Source of the DNA: Pseudomonadota bacterium
Lineage (GTDB): Bacteria; Pseudomonadota; Alphaproteobacteria; Acetobacterales; Acetobacteraceae
DNA: 32,873 nt
NCBI GenBank assembly: GCA_021841985.1
Contig: JAKCCP010000241.1
Span: forward strand, 1 to 32,873
Reading direction: 5' to 3'
The notes under the pieces are model-generated. The model ran no database searches. It was not told the DNA's origin and was given only the letters and a program-made list of their open reading frames with translations. Shown here one piece after another: positions 8,624-16,872 of this stretch (position 1 is its first letter; each line of letters begins with the position of its first letter). The position numbers were made by a program, and so were the translations under genes.

Positions 8624-10006
8624 ATGAGTTCCGTTCTGGTCTTCGACATCGGCAAGACCCACGTCAAGCTCAACGTCGTTGATGCGGCGGGCGTGATCGT
8701 CGAGACCCGGCGTGATTCGAATGCCGCCCGTCCGGGCCCGCCCTATGGCCATTTCGATCTGGCCCAGCGGGAAGCCTGGGCATGGGCCGCGATCCGCGAT
8801 CTCGCCTCGCGCCACGCCATTGCCACCATCGTTACCTCCTCGCATGGCTCAGCCGGTGTGCTGGTCGATGCCGCGGGCCCGGTGCTTCCGATGATGGACT
8901 ATGAAACCGTGATCCCGGCCGCGATCGATGCCACGTATCGCAGCCTCGTCGATCCCTACCCCGCCCGCGGCAGCGCGGTGCTGCCGGGGGCGGCGCATCT
9001 CGCGCGGCAGATATTTTGGTATTCCCGCGCCTGGCCGGCGGTTTTCGCCCGCGCCGAGGCGTTTCTCGCCCAGCCGCAATACTGGGGCTGGCGGTTTTCG
9101 AGGGTCGCGGCCAGCGAGCACACCATGCTCGGCGCCCAGTCGCAACTGCGCGACGTGCTCGCCGGGCGGCCGACGCGTCTGGCCCAAGCCTGCGGTTTTC
9201 TTCGGCTCCTGCCGCCGCTACGGCCCGCCTGGGAGGCGCTCGGGCCGGTGCGCCCCGATCTCGCCGCCCATCTCGGTCTCGCGCCCGAAACCCATGTGCT
9301 GTGCGGCGTGCATGACAGCAGCGGCAATTTTTATCGCTATCAGGCCGCTGGCATGACCGACTTCACGGTGATCTCGACCGGCACCTGGATCGTCGGCCTC
9401 ACCGATGCGTTCGATCCCGCCCGCCTCGATGAGCGGCGTGGTATGACGGTGAATGCCGATGTCTTTGGCCGCCCGCTCGCCGGGGTGCTGGCGATGGGCG
9501 GGCGGGATTTCGCCGCGATCGCCGGGCGCGATCCGCAAGGCCCTGCCGAGGCCGCCCTGATCGCCGCCCTGATTGCGCGTGGCAGCATGGCGCTACCCTC
9601 GTTCAGCGAGGATGACGGGCCATTTCCCGGTAGTGGTGGACGCGGCCGGTTAATCGGCCCGCCGCCGGAGAACGCCGCCGAACGTCGCGCCCTCGCGGTA
9701 CTGCACGGCGCCTTGCTGACCAAGGCCTGCCTCGATGCACTCAAAGGGGAAGGGACGGGCGGGAAAGTGGTGCTCGATGGCAGCTTTCTGAACGATCCGC
9801 TCTATGCCCCGCTGGTTGCCGGCTTACGGTCGGGCGACACTATCCTCACCAGCGCCGAGCCCAATGGCACCGCGATCGGCGCCGCCCTGCTGGCGCATCA
9901 CGGCATCGCCGCGTCCTGCGCGCTTGCCCCGGTCAGCCCGCTCGCGATGCCGGGCCTGGCCGAGTACGCGGCGGACTGGGCGACGCGCGCCGCTGCCACG
10001 CTCTGA
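8624..10006 (+). CDS. FGGY-family carbohydrate kinase
   Basis: The 460-residue protein is a sugar kinase of the FGGY fold (rhamnulokinase/fuculokinase-like), expected to phosphorylate a sugar or ketose with ATP. It starts with the N-domain phosphate loop 'VFDIGKTHVKLNVVD'. The Gly-Val-His-Asp-Ser-Ser motif at about residues 228-233 carries the likely catalytic Asp231. The Ser-Thr-Gly-Thr-Trp motif follows, and a C-terminal 'LDGSFLNDP...' and 'PNGTAIGAALLA' ATP-binding segment closes the fold. ATG 8624 was chosen because AGGAAAAG lies 9 bases before it. An upstream in-frame ATG overlaps the previous gene and adds residues outside the fold. It is likely cotranscribed with the binding protein. 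The gene ends 13 bases from the convergent rplI gene. Confidence 0.85.
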   Translation: MSSVLVFDIGKTHVKLNVVDAAGVIVETRRDSNAARPGPPYGHFDLAQREAWAWAAIRDLASRHAIATIVTSSHGSAGVLVDAAGPVLPMMDYETVIPAAIDATYRSLVDPYPARGSAVLPGAAHLARQIFWYSRAWPAVFARAEAFLAQPQYWGWRFSRVAASEHTMLGAQSQLRDVLAGRPTRLAQACGFLRLLPPLRPAWEALGPVRPDLAAHLGLAPETHVLCGVHDSSGNFYRYQAAGMTDFTVISTGTWIVGLTDAFDPARLDERRGMTVNADVFGRPLAGVLAMGGRDFAAIAGRDPQGPAEAALIAALIARGSMALPSFSEDDGPFPGSGGRGRLIGPPPENAAERRALAVLHGALLTKACLDALKGEGTGGKVVLDGSFLNDPLYAPLVAGLRSGDTILTSAEPNGTAIGAALLAHHGIAASCALAPVSPLAMPGLAEYAADWATRAAATL

Positions 10007-10019
10007 CCGCCGGCCCGGC

Positions 10020-10586
10020 CTATGCTGGGGGGAGAAGCGCCTCGTCTTCGGCCACGCTCTGCTCCTCGGGGGGTTCTTCCGCCGCCGCGCGCGCCCCGAC
10101 CGCCTCGCCGCGCACCTGCTTCTCCGCCTCCTCGAGGCTGCGCGCGACATTGACGGTGACGGACATCGATACCTCCGGGTGCAGCACCACCCGTACCTGA
10201 CGCAGCCCCAGCGTCTTGATCGGATGGTCGAGTACTACCTGCGCGCGGTTGATCGAGAGCCCGCCCGCGGTCGCGGCATCGGCGATGTCGCGCGCCGAGA
10301 CCGAACCATAGAGGCTGCCCGACTCTCCCGCCTGTCGGATGATCACCACCGACAGCCCGGCGACCCGCTCGGCCACCCGCTCGGCCTCCTCGCGACGCTT
10401 GAGGTTTTGCGCCTCCAACTCGACGCGCTGGCTTTCGAAGCGGGCGAGATTGTCCTTGCTTGCGCGGAGTGCCTTTTTCTGCGGCAACAGGAAATTACGA
10501 GCGTAGCCGGGACGCACCTTCACGACCTCGCCCATCTGGCCGAGTTTTTCCACCCGTTGCAGCAAAATCAGCTCGATATGTGCCAT
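10020..10586 (-). CDS. rplI: Ribosomal protein bL9
   Basis: The 188-residue protein has the bL9 N-terminal domain, '[30 protein letters not shown]' in form, then the long connecting helix and the C-terminal domain with '[13 protein letters not shown]' and 'LDHPIKTLG'. It belongs to the large subunit stalk base. An acidic, alanine-rich tail of about 35 residues extends beyond the usual end, common in alphaproteobacteria. The GAGGAGG ribosome-binding sequence overlaps the rpsR stop codon, so the two are coupled. Confidence 0.98.
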   Translation of the reverse strand: MAHIELILLQRVEKLGQMGEVVKVRPGYARNFLLPQKKALRASKDNLARFESQRVELEAQNLKRREEAERVAERVAGLSVVIIRQAGESGSLYGSVSARDIADAATAGGLSINRAQVVLDHPIKTLGLRQVRVVLHPEVSMSVTVNVARSLEEAEKQVRGEAVGARAAAEEPPEEQSVAEDEALLPPA

Positions 10587-10596
10587 CGTTGCCTCC

Positions 10597-10872
10597 TCAG
10601 CTCAGCACGTAGGGCAGGAGAGCGAGGAAGCGGGCGCGCTTGATGGCGCGCGCCAGCTCACGCTGCTTCTTGGCCGAGACGGCGGTGATGCGGCTCGGCA
10701 CGATCTTGCCGCGCTCGGAGAGGAAGCGCGACAGCAGGCGCACGTCCTTGTAGTCGATTTTTGGTGCATTCGGGCCGGAGAACGGGCAGGATTTGCGCCG
10801 GCGGTAGAACGGACGGCGGGCGCCCACGGCGGTGCGGCGGGCGGCGGGGTTGGTTTCGGTCGATTCGGACAT
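10597..10872 (-). CDS. rpsR: Ribosomal protein bS18
   Basis: The 91-residue protein shows the bS18 core: the [13 protein letters not shown] segment, '[19 protein letters not shown]' and the Pro-Ser-Arg-Ile-Thr motif followed by the basic helix that contacts 16S rRNA and bS6. It is the second gene of the rpsF-rpsR-rplI operon, preceded by a GAGGAG site and only a few bases from the rpsF stop. Confidence 0.98.
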   Translation of the reverse strand: MSESTETNPAARRTAVGARRPFYRRRKSCPFSGPNAPKIDYKDVRLLSRFLSERGKIVPSRITAVSAKKQRELARAIKRARFLALLPYVLS

Positions 10873-10875
10873 TTT

Positions 10876-11346
10876 TTACTCCTCGCCGTGGCCAAGCATG
10901 TCATCAGGGCCATCATTCTCCGGGCGGGCGCGGAATTCCTCGCGGTCGTCGAAGCCGCGACGGCGACCGCTATCGAAGCGCCCAGCTGGCTTGGGGCCGC
11001 GGAAGCCGCGCTCGCGCTCGTCCGAGCGGCGCGAGAGGATCGAGGAGGGTGCTTCCTCGATCTCTTCCACGCGCACCGTAAGAAAGCGCAGCACGTCCTC
11101 GTTGATGCGCAGCTGTCGCTCCATCTCGGTCACGGAGGCCGGCGCGACATCGAGGCCGAGCAGCATGTAGTGGCCCTTGCGGTTCTTCTTGATGCGGTAG
11201 GTGAGGCTGCGCAGCCCCCAGTATTCGCGCTTTTTGACCGCTCCACCCTCGCCCTCGAGCTGGGCGGCGATGTGATCGGCAATGCCGTCCACCTGCTGCT
11301 GCGTGACTTCGCTCCGCGCGATCAGCACGCATTCATAAAGCGGCAT
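10876..11346 (-). CDS. rpsF: Ribosomal protein bS6
   Basis: The 156-residue protein starts 'MPLYECVLIARSEV', the typical alphaproteobacterial bS6 opening, and contains the 'YWGLRSLTYRIKKNRKGHY' segment and 'LRINEDVLRFLTVRVEE'. It pairs with bS18 on the small-subunit platform. The C-terminal ~50 residues are an Arg/Glu/Gly-rich charged tail. The frame is open for 12 more codons upstream, but ATG 11344-11346 with an AGGGAG site matches the family N-terminus. It is the first gene of the operon. A promoter should lie in the 11347-11500 stretch, but I could not fix its position. Confidence 0.97.
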   Translation of the reverse strand: MPLYECVLIARSEVTQQQVDGIADHIAAQLEGEGGAVKKREYWGLRSLTYRIKKNRKGHYMLLGLDVAPASVTEMERQLRINEDVLRFLTVRVEEIEEAPSSILSRRSDERERGFRGPKPAGRFDSGRRRGFDDREEFRARPENDGPDDMLGHGEE

Positions 11347-11782
11347 CCTGTACTCCCTATGGCTGATATCGGTCCGCGCCATGCGAACATAGCCGGAGGG
11401 GATGCCACCCCTCCGGCAGGGTGGCGGCGTGTCGCATAATTGGGGGCGCTTGGCAAGGTGGGCGTGGCGGGAGGACTAGGCCAACCGGGATAAGGCGATT
11501 TTTGAGTATAATAATAAGGCCAGGGCGCTGCCCTGGACCCGCTGGGGCCAGCGGCCCCAGACCCGCATCATGGAAGGGATTGCAAAGGCTCCGCCTTTGC
11601 TGGGGTTTCAATGGGAAGATGGGGGGCAAAGCCCTTTGCCTTATAAATGCCGCGTAATCATTAACTCTGACCCGCGTTTTCTGAAGACTGTGAAAATGGC
11701 GTATTTACTTCTCGACGCCACCTTAAGGAGATATGCGTTTCGGCCGCAAGGCCGGATCAGAGCATACCGATATGAAAAAAAC
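11347..11782. other. Intergenic region between rpsF and an unknown gene
   Basis: This 436-base stretch holds no credible gene. It contains a block of short GC-rich hairpins (listed separately) and, further on, AT-richer sequence with a small hairpin CGGCC-GCAA-GGCCG at about 11741-11754. The first part must include the 5' regulatory region of the ribosomal operon. An rpsF-type leader that binds bS6:bS18 is known in other bacteria, but I could not identify one here. Confidence 0.6.
11520..11640. repeat. Cluster of four short-loop GC-rich hairpins (REP-like)
   Basis: Four perfect or near-perfect palindromes follow one another. The first is 11520-11536 (7-bp stem, 3-base loop). The second is 11542-11560 (8-bp stem CTGGGGCC/GGCCCCAG, loop AGC). 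The third is 11582-11600 (8-bp stem GCAAAGGC/GCCTTTGC, loop TCC). The fourth is 11625-11640 (GGCAAA/TTTGCC). The GGGCGCTGCCC and CTGGGGCC-GGCCCCAGACCC wording is typical of dispersed intergenic repeats in high-GC alphaproteobacteria. Any of the hairpins could act in transcription termination or RNA stability, but none is followed by a clear T-run. Confidence 0.6.
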
Positions 11783-12406
11783 TCACAGGTGGTTCTGGTC
11801 AATTATCTTTAGGAAATCGTCGCGGGACATCTCGCAGAACGCTTTCTTCGCTGCGGTTGAAATCGTCACAAGACACACTGCTGCTATACCGACAGCAATC
11901 GGGTTGTAAAAGCCGAGTTCATGCGTCAGCCATGCGGCGAGTGCAGAAGCTGACGACTGAGCCGCTAATGTCTTGGATCTATTTTCGTTATCAAAACAGA
12001 GTTTTTCCCGAATATTTTCAAAGAACCGACGGAAAAACGCAATCGCATAAGCGGTTGGGACAGAAATTCCCCAGGGATACCTGTTTCTGTTCATCATAAT
12101 TTCAAAGACGTCTGAATGAAGCTTGCTCAACTCTTTTGTGTCGTTAACTGGCAGCCAGGCCATCGATGCGCAATTTAAGGAAATAACAACCCCTAAATTA
12201 AACATCAAAGCTTGAATCTGGATTTTTTGATACCATTCATCCGCGCTTAGGTTGGTGATCTGCCCCATGAACGACTGCAAAGCAGATATGGATGGATGCA
12301 AAGTGCCAGTGCCATCGAAGGGCAACTGGCTATTCCACATCTGCGCCCTAGACCATTCCGCCAGATCACGAAATTCCGGCGAGCCAGGTGAGGCCATGCC
12401 ACTCAT
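11783..12406 (-). CDS. Hypothetical protein with one C-terminal membrane segment
   Basis: I do not recognise this 207-residue protein. A GGAG ribosome-binding site lies 8 bases before the ATG at 12404-12406. The N-terminal half is soluble and rich in Trp, Ser and Gln. One hydrophobic helix lies near residues 165-185 ('NPIAVGIAAVCLVTISTAA'), followed by a short charged tail ending Asn-His-Leu. Base composition is clearly more AT-rich than the neighbouring housekeeping genes, which suggests recent acquisition. It sits between the hairpin repeats and a rearranged pseudogene region and has no obvious operon partner. A role as a small membrane effector of a mobile or defence locus is possible but unsupported. 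Confidence 0.55.
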   Translation of the reverse strand: MSGMASPGSPEFRDLAEWSRAQMWNSQLPFDGTGTLHPSISALQSFMGQITNLSADEWYQKIQIQALMFNLGVVISLNCASMAWLPVNDTKELSKLHSDVFEIMMNRNRYPWGISVPTAYAIAFFRRFFENIREKLCFDNENRSKTLAAQSSASALAAWLTHELGFYNPIAVGIAAVCLVTISTAAKKAFCEMSRDDFLKIIDQNHL

Positions 12407-12544
12407 CGTACGATCTCCAAAAGTCGAATGGCGTATATCGCGAATAGCGCAGAAAAAAAACTAATAAATCCCGGTTTGTCTATCGACGTTTGCCGCACGC
12501 CTCGCGCCATTATTGCCGCAACATCGTCCCAAATTTTGGCCAGC

Positions 12545-12880
12545 TCACCCCACCTTGGTAATCGCCCATTTCACCAGTTGCGGGCCGTCGGCGGCGCCGC
12601 TCAGCACCACCTGTTCCGAGCGTCGCGGCTCCTCGGCACCGAGATAGACGCTTTCCTCGAGCCCGAGCCGCACGCCCTCGGCGCGCAGCCGCCAGAAACT
12701 GCCGCCGGGGGCGCAGCAGCATCGCCTCACCGTCCTGCTGGCGGCTGGCGTCAACCGCGGGGTGGAGATGGAAACGGACGGCAAAAGGCTGCGGGGTCGG
12801 CGCCTCAACGGCATCCTCGCCGCGCAGATCCTCGCCGCTTTCGGCGAGATAGAGGCGGCGGCGATGGAGCGCGCCGAACG
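12545..12880 (-). pseudogene. C-terminal remnant of a heparinase II/III-family protein, frameshifted
   Basis: Reading the minus strand from about 12880 gives 'FGALHRRRLYLAESGEDL', then a Gly-Glu-Asp and 'FAVRFHLHPAVDA' segment, the typical C-terminal beta-sandwich of alphaproteobacterial heparinase II/III-like proteins. Near 12708-12716 the frame is lost. In the next frame the sequence continues with Gly-Gly-Ser-Phe-Trp-Arg-Leu-Arg-Ala-Glu-Gly, 'LEESVYLGAEEPRRSEQVV' and a natural C-terminus Val-Lys-Trp-Ala-Ile-Thr-Lys-Val-Gly at a TGA (12545-12547). The two frames together make one conserved segment, so this is a decayed gene end with an indel. Everything upstream of about 12880 is missing and replaced by unrelated DNA on the other strand. 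Confidence 0.7.
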
Positions 12881-13541
12881 GGTCATCTGGGTGGAGGGGC
12901 AGACCGAGGAACTCTGCTTCCCCTACCTCTATCAGCAGGCGAAAGGGCCGCTGCCGCCGGGGACGATCTTCACCTCCGTCGCCGCGACAGGCGATTTTCT
13001 CGCGAACAGGCGCAATCGAAAGCTGGTTTTCGAGATTTACACGCGCTTGAGTGCCGCCGTCGCCACTCTGGCGGTCGCGGTCGCTTTCAGCTTCGACAGC
13101 GAAAAACTGGACGAAACCGAGAAGGCGGACATGCAACGAGAGACCAAAGGCGCGCTGCACTTCCTGCCCAGGCGGCACCTCGAATGCTACCTCATTGACC
13201 CCGCCGCGATCGCCGCCTTCATTGCCAGCAAAGACCCGCAATCGTCCCCGACCGTCACGCCTGATGCAGTTGTGACGGCTTTGAAAAAAACCGTGGAGGA
13301 ATGCCGCTTTCACAACGACGATTGGAAAAACGATATCACCGATGAACAATGGCTTGCCTGCGTCGATGCCGCCAACCTCATCGACACGGTGTGCGGAAGG
13401 CTCTCTGATCAGCGCGTGCGCTTCAAAAAAAAGGCGGACTCGTTGTTCCTTCTCCGACATATCCTCGCAAACACCCCCTCCCACCTTTCGGGGCTGGTCG
13501 ATTACGTCGCGCGCCTCGTGGCGGCGGTGATGCCGGGCTAG
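12876..13541 (+). pseudogene. C-terminal (TOPRIM-like) fragment of an AAA/OLD-type ATPase
   Basis: From about residue 'RVIWVEGQTEELCFPYLY' the plus strand encodes a segment like the C-terminal TOPRIM-type part of AAA-ATPase proteins of the OLD/defence kind. It has a Glu-Gly-x-Thr-Glu acidic motif, then 'GTIFTSVAATGDF', 'FSFDSEKLDETEKADM' and 'FLPRRHLECYLIDPAAIAAFI'. The N-terminal ATPase with Walker motifs is absent: immediately upstream the DNA is the antisense of a heparinase remnant. An open frame does run from ATG 12762 to TAG 13539-13541, giving a possible chimeric 259-residue product, but its first ~38 residues are antisense junk. Function of the full-length family is not established for this subtype. 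I call it a truncated gene created at a rearrangement point. Confidence 0.6.
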
Positions 13542-13691
13542 CCCACACGCCGATCCTTGCGCCGCAATCTGCATCCAACAGACGAGTCCACTATTGGCCC
13601 GGGATCAGGTCGTGCGGCGTCAATTCAGATTGCCAAGTAAGCGGTGGCGCTCCCGACGTCGTGGGCGGCCCTTTGACACAAATAAGGGATG

Positions 13692-13704
13692 AATTGCGGA
13701 GCAA
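13692..13704 (+). promoter_or_regulatory. Candidate Ada box upstream of the alkylation-repair operon
   Basis: The sequence AATTGCGGAGCAA has the AAT-N6-GCAA layout of the E. coli Ada operator (A box AAT, B box GCAA). It lies about 115 bases before the ada start. A TATGCT hexamer at 13731-13736 could be the -10 element, which would place the box around -51 to -39, where methylated Ada contacts RNA polymerase. Self-induction by alkyl damage is the inference. The match is short and could be chance. Confidence 0.4.
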
Positions 13705-13818
13705 GGGCCGGAGTGTGGTAGAGCCACGGATATGCTTCGCTCAGGTTTGCTGGCACCAACGAATGGTACCCGAACGGAGAAGTTTGTTATGGTTGCTTTC
13801 GTTCTTTTGGAGGATGGT

Positions 13819-14892
13819 ATGTCGACGCGACCGCAGGCACCATTTTTCGACGAAGAAAGCCGCCTCGCGGCAGTCCACGCGCGCGAGCCCCGGGCAGATG
13901 GCTATTTTTTCTATTCTGTCTCCACCACGGGCGTGTACTGCTACCCTTCGTGTGCCGCCCGCCCGGCGCTCCGTCAAAACATCGCATTCCATACGACACG
14001 AGAAGACGCGGAACGTGCGGGATTCCGCGCCTGCAAGCGCTGCCGCCCTGATCTGCCGCCCCGCGCCGAACGCGAGGCCGCGATTGTTGCGTTAGCTTGC
14101 CGCGAAATCGAAGCCGCAACGGAGTCGCTGTCTCTCGCCGATCTCGCGGACGCGGTGGGACTGAGCCCCTATCATTTTCACCGTATGTTCCGACGTATTG
14201 TTGGAATAACGCCGCAAGCCTATGCGGCCGCACACCGGCAGTCTCGGGTGCAGAGCCAGCTTGCTGGAGGCGCAAGCGTCACCGAGGCGATCTACGATGC
14301 CGGGTTCAATTCATCCGGTCGATTTTACGAAGCCGCAGGCGACATGCTGGGCATGATGCCGTCTCGATATCGCAATGGTGGGAAGAACGAGACCATTCAC
14401 TTCGCTTATGGAAATTCGAGCCTCGGTTATGTTCTGGTTGCCGCAACCGATCGCGGACTATGTGCAATCCTGATCGGCAACGAGCCCGAACAGCTGCTGC
14501 ATGACCTCGAGCAGAGATTTCCGCACGCGATCCTGGCAGCGGCAAAACCGGACTTCGCGGATTGGGTGGTGCGTGTCGTGGCGATCGTCGATGACCCGCG
14601 GCAAAGTCACGATTTCGCCTTACCCCTCGATATCCGCGGCACAGCGTTCCAGCGGCGGGTCTGGCAAGTTTTGCGCACAATCCCGCCGGGGCGGACGCGC
14701 ACCTATGGCGAGGTGGCCGCGCAGCTTGGCAATCCTGCCGCAGTTCGGGCGGTCGCGAGCGCTTGCGGAGCAAACACGCTTGCTGTTGCCATCCCCTGCC
14801 ATCGTGTGATCGCGGCGAACGGCAACCTGGCCGGTTATCGCTGGGGCATCGACCGCAAACGCAAGCTGATCGATCGGGAGGGTGGCGCATGA
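13819..14892 (+). CDS. ada: Bifunctional Ada regulator and O6-methylguanine-DNA methyltransferase
   Basis: The 357-residue protein has all three Ada parts. The N-terminal zinc domain carries Cys41, Cys45, Cys72 and Cys75, aligned with E. coli Cys38, 42, 69 and 72. The first is the methyl-phosphotriester acceptor. An AraC-type helix-turn-helix pair follows (about residues 85-185). The C-terminal methyltransferase has Pro-Cys-His-Arg-Val at 326-330 with acceptor Cys327. It repairs alkylated DNA suicidally and, once methylated on the N-terminal Cys, activates the operon. A GGAGG site five bases before ATG 13819 fixes the start. An in-frame upstream ATG at 13732 lacks such a site and adds 29 unrelated residues. 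The stop overlaps the next gene by four bases. Confidence 0.96.
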   Translation: MSTRPQAPFFDEESRLAAVHAREPRADGYFFYSVSTTGVYCYPSCAARPALRQNIAFHTTREDAERAGFRACKRCRPDLPPRAEREAAIVALACREIEAATESLSLADLADAVGLSPYHFHRMFRRIVGITPQAYAAAHRQSRVQSQLAGGASVTEAIYDAGFNSSGRFYEAAGDMLGMMPSRYRNGGKNETIHFAYGNSSLGYVLVAATDRGLCAILIGNEPEQLLHDLEQRFPHAILAAAKPDFADWVVRVVAIVDDPRQSHDFALPLDIRGTAFQRRVWQVLRTIPPGRTRTYGEVAAQLGNPAAVRAVASACGANTLAVAIPCHRVIAANGNLAGYRWGIDRKRKLIDREGGA

Positions 14893-15605
14893 ACGATATC
14901 GGCGCAATTCAGAACACACTGACGATCGATTGGGAGAAAATGTCCGTGCATCTCGACGCAGAAGGTTGGGCGATACTGCCCCGCCTCATGACCAGCGCCG
15001 AGTGCGAAGCAACGACCGAGCTTTATTGCCATCCAGAGTATTTTCGAAGCCACGTGATGATGGCTCGACATGGTTTTGGACAGGGCGAATATCGTTATTT
15101 TGCCTATCCTTTGCCCCACTTGGTCACCAAATTACGCACCGGTCTCTATCGGCACTTGGCGCCCATTGCCAACACGTGGTATGAGCGGATGGGTATCGCA
15201 ATCCGCTTTCCGCCAGAGCATGGCGCGTTCGTTGAGCGCTGTCATGAGGCCGGGCAATCGCGTCCGACGCCGTTACTGCTCCAGTATGGCGAGGGTGATT
15301 ACAACTGCCTGCATCAGGATCTTTATGGAGAGCATGTTTTTCCGCTTCAGGTTGCGGTGTTGCTCGCGCAACCCGGAAAGGATTTCGATGGCGGCGAATT
15401 CGTGTTAACAGAACAACGACCACGGATGCAATCGCGCGCCGATGTGATACCGCTGAACAAGGGCGACGCAGTCGTATTTGCTGTGAGTCAACGCCCCGTG
15501 TGCGGCCGGCATGGCGAGCACCGGGTTACGATGCGCCATGGCGTAAGCAGGGTGCGATCTGGCCATCGGCACACGCTGGGTGTGATCTTTCATGATGCGC
15601 TCTAA
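14889..15605 (+). CDS. 2OG-Fe(II) oxygenase of the Oxygenase-NA (DUF2086) family
   Basis: The 238-residue protein matches the family annotated as 2-oxoglutarate/Fe(II) oxygenases acting on damaged nucleic acid, commonly encoded next to ada and alkB. The double-stranded beta-helix metal motif is visible as His-Gln-Asp in 'YNCLHQDLYGEHVFPLQ' (HxD). A distal His follows in the 'CGRHGEHRVTMRHGVS' region, along with the Arg-Ser-Gly-His-Arg-His-Thr-Leu segment that should bind 2-oxoglutarate. The 'GGEFVLTEQRPRMQS' loop is typical. The direct substrate is unproven for the family. Repair of alkylated bases is inferred from context. The ATG overlaps the ada stop by four bases (ATGA), and the 3' end overlaps the alkB start, so the three genes are coupled. 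Confidence 0.85.
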   Translation: MNDIGAIQNTLTIDWEKMSVHLDAEGWAILPRLMTSAECEATTELYCHPEYFRSHVMMARHGFGQGEYRYFAYPLPHLVTKLRTGLYRHLAPIANTWYERMGIAIRFPPEHGAFVERCHEAGQSRPTPLLLQYGEGDYNCLHQDLYGEHVFPLQVAVLLAQPGKDFDGGEFVLTEQRPRMQSRADVIPLNKGDAVVFAVSQRPVCGRHGEHRVTMRHGVSRVRSGHRHTLGVIFHDAL

Positions 15606-16257
15606 CCCGCCCATGCTATCGTCTGATCTGTTCGACATGCGGCCTCGTGACATCGACCTTGGCCCGGGCGTGCGCTTCCTCCGCGGATTTGCTTTGCCGC
15701 ACGGGCAGACCTTGCTTGCCGCCCTGACTCTCGTGACGCTGGCTGCACCGTTTCGCCACATGGTGATCCGCGGCGGCCGGCGGATGTCGGTCGCCATGAC
15801 AAACTGTGGCTCGCTTGGTTGGGTTGCCGATGAATCCGGCTATCGCTATGACCCGACGGATCCACGAACCGGCAACCCCTGGCCGGAAATGCCTGATGTC
15901 TTTTGCAATGTCGCGATCAGGGCGGCGAATGCCGCCGATTTTGATGGCTTCGCACCGGATGTTTGCCTGATCAATCGCTATGAGGCGGGCGCGCGGATGT
16001 CGCTGCATCAAGATCGGAACGAGCGGGACTTCGATCAGCCGATAGTTTCCGTATCTTTGGGTCTACCGGCCGTGTTTCTGTGGGGCGGCAGCAGCCGGAC
16101 GGATCGTCCACGGCGAATATTATTGGAACACGGCGATGTGGTGGTCTGGGGCGGGCCGGCACGCAAAACCTATCACGGTGTGCATCGATTGTCGGCGGGA
16201 GATCATCCATTAACGGGGAGATTTCGCTACAACCTCACGTTCCGCATGGCTGGTTGA
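15592..16257 (+). CDS. alkB: AlkB DNA/RNA oxidative demethylase
   Basis: This 221-residue 2OG-Fe(II) dioxygenase removes 1-methyladenine and 3-methylcytosine lesions. It aligns closely with E. coli AlkB. Matching segments include 'MSVAMTNCGSLGW', 'PDVCLINRYEAGARMSLHQD' (His and Asp metal ligands), 'SVSLGLPAVFLWGG', 'LEHGDVVVWGG', the distal His in Thr-Tyr-His-Gly, and the 2-oxoglutarate-binding Arg in Arg-Phe-Arg-Tyr-Asn-Leu-Thr-Phe. Three starts are possible: 15592 and 15595 overlap the previous gene, while ATG 15613 would give 214 residues starting Met-Leu-Ser-Ser-Asp-Leu-Phe, very like the E. coli N-terminus. None has a strong ribosome-binding site, consistent with coupling. It is the last gene of the ada operon. 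Confidence 0.95.
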   Translation: MMRSNPPMLSSDLFDMRPRDIDLGPGVRFLRGFALPHGQTLLAALTLVTLAAPFRHMVIRGGRRMSVAMTNCGSLGWVADESGYRYDPTDPRTGNPWPEMPDVFCNVAIRAANAADFDGFAPDVCLINRYEAGARMSLHQDRNERDFDQPIVSVSLGLPAVFLWGGSSRTDRPRRILLEHGDVVVWGGPARKTYHGVHRLSAGDHPLTGRFRYNLTFRMAG

Positions 16258-16439
16258 ATACTAATGCTCCAACATCATATACTATTCTGTATAACATAAC
16301 GAATGTTCCCGTGCCTGACCCGATATCCGTTGTGGATAATTTTTATCCTGAAAAGGTCTTGTCTTTATGGGCGTATAGATCGCATGAGCGGGTGATGGTG
16401 GATCACCTGGAGGGTGCGGATGGCGGCGGTGCGAACTGC

Positions 16440-16822
16440 GCTGCCGTGTGATTTGGGGTGCGATCGACCACTGCATGCATCGCCGGATCATGGGCAAGAC
16501 GTTCGGCATCGTTCACATCCTCATAGCCGGCGAGGCGGCCGAACACCGACTGGCGCAACAGCCCGGTCAGCAGGTGCCGGGTGTTCTTGCCACGGCGGCA
16601 TTCCGACAGCGCCGCGCTGGCCAGATCGGAGAGGCCGAGCGCGTCGTCCAGTTCCCGGTAGGCCAGCAAGCCGGCGTCGGAAGTGATCCTGCTGCCGTGG
16701 CATTCCAGCTTCAGCCTCCGATCGAAATCGACCCGCAGAGACCCATCATCCGCTTCACCCGTTGGGTGTTCCATCCGCGCGCCCCCCTCGTTGACGACAA
16801 CACGCTGATATTCATGCCACAT
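16440..16822 (-). pseudogene. N-terminal fragment of an IS1380-family transposase
   Basis: Minus-strand translation from ATG 16820-16822 (AGGAAGG site upstream) gives the start of an IS1380-type transposase: 'RVDFDRRLKLECHGSRITSD', then 'GLLAYRELDDALGLSDLA', 'LLRQSVFGRLAGYEDVNDAE' and 'LAHDPAMHAVVDR'. About 125 residues of the family's ~450 remain. After Asp-Arg the sequence no longer follows the family and runs into unrelated codons, so the catalytic DDE core is gone. The element is dead. Confidence 0.75.
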
Positions 16823-16872
16823 TCGGCCTTCCTGTACAAGGAAATCCGTACCTATCCGGGAAATCCGGGTCG

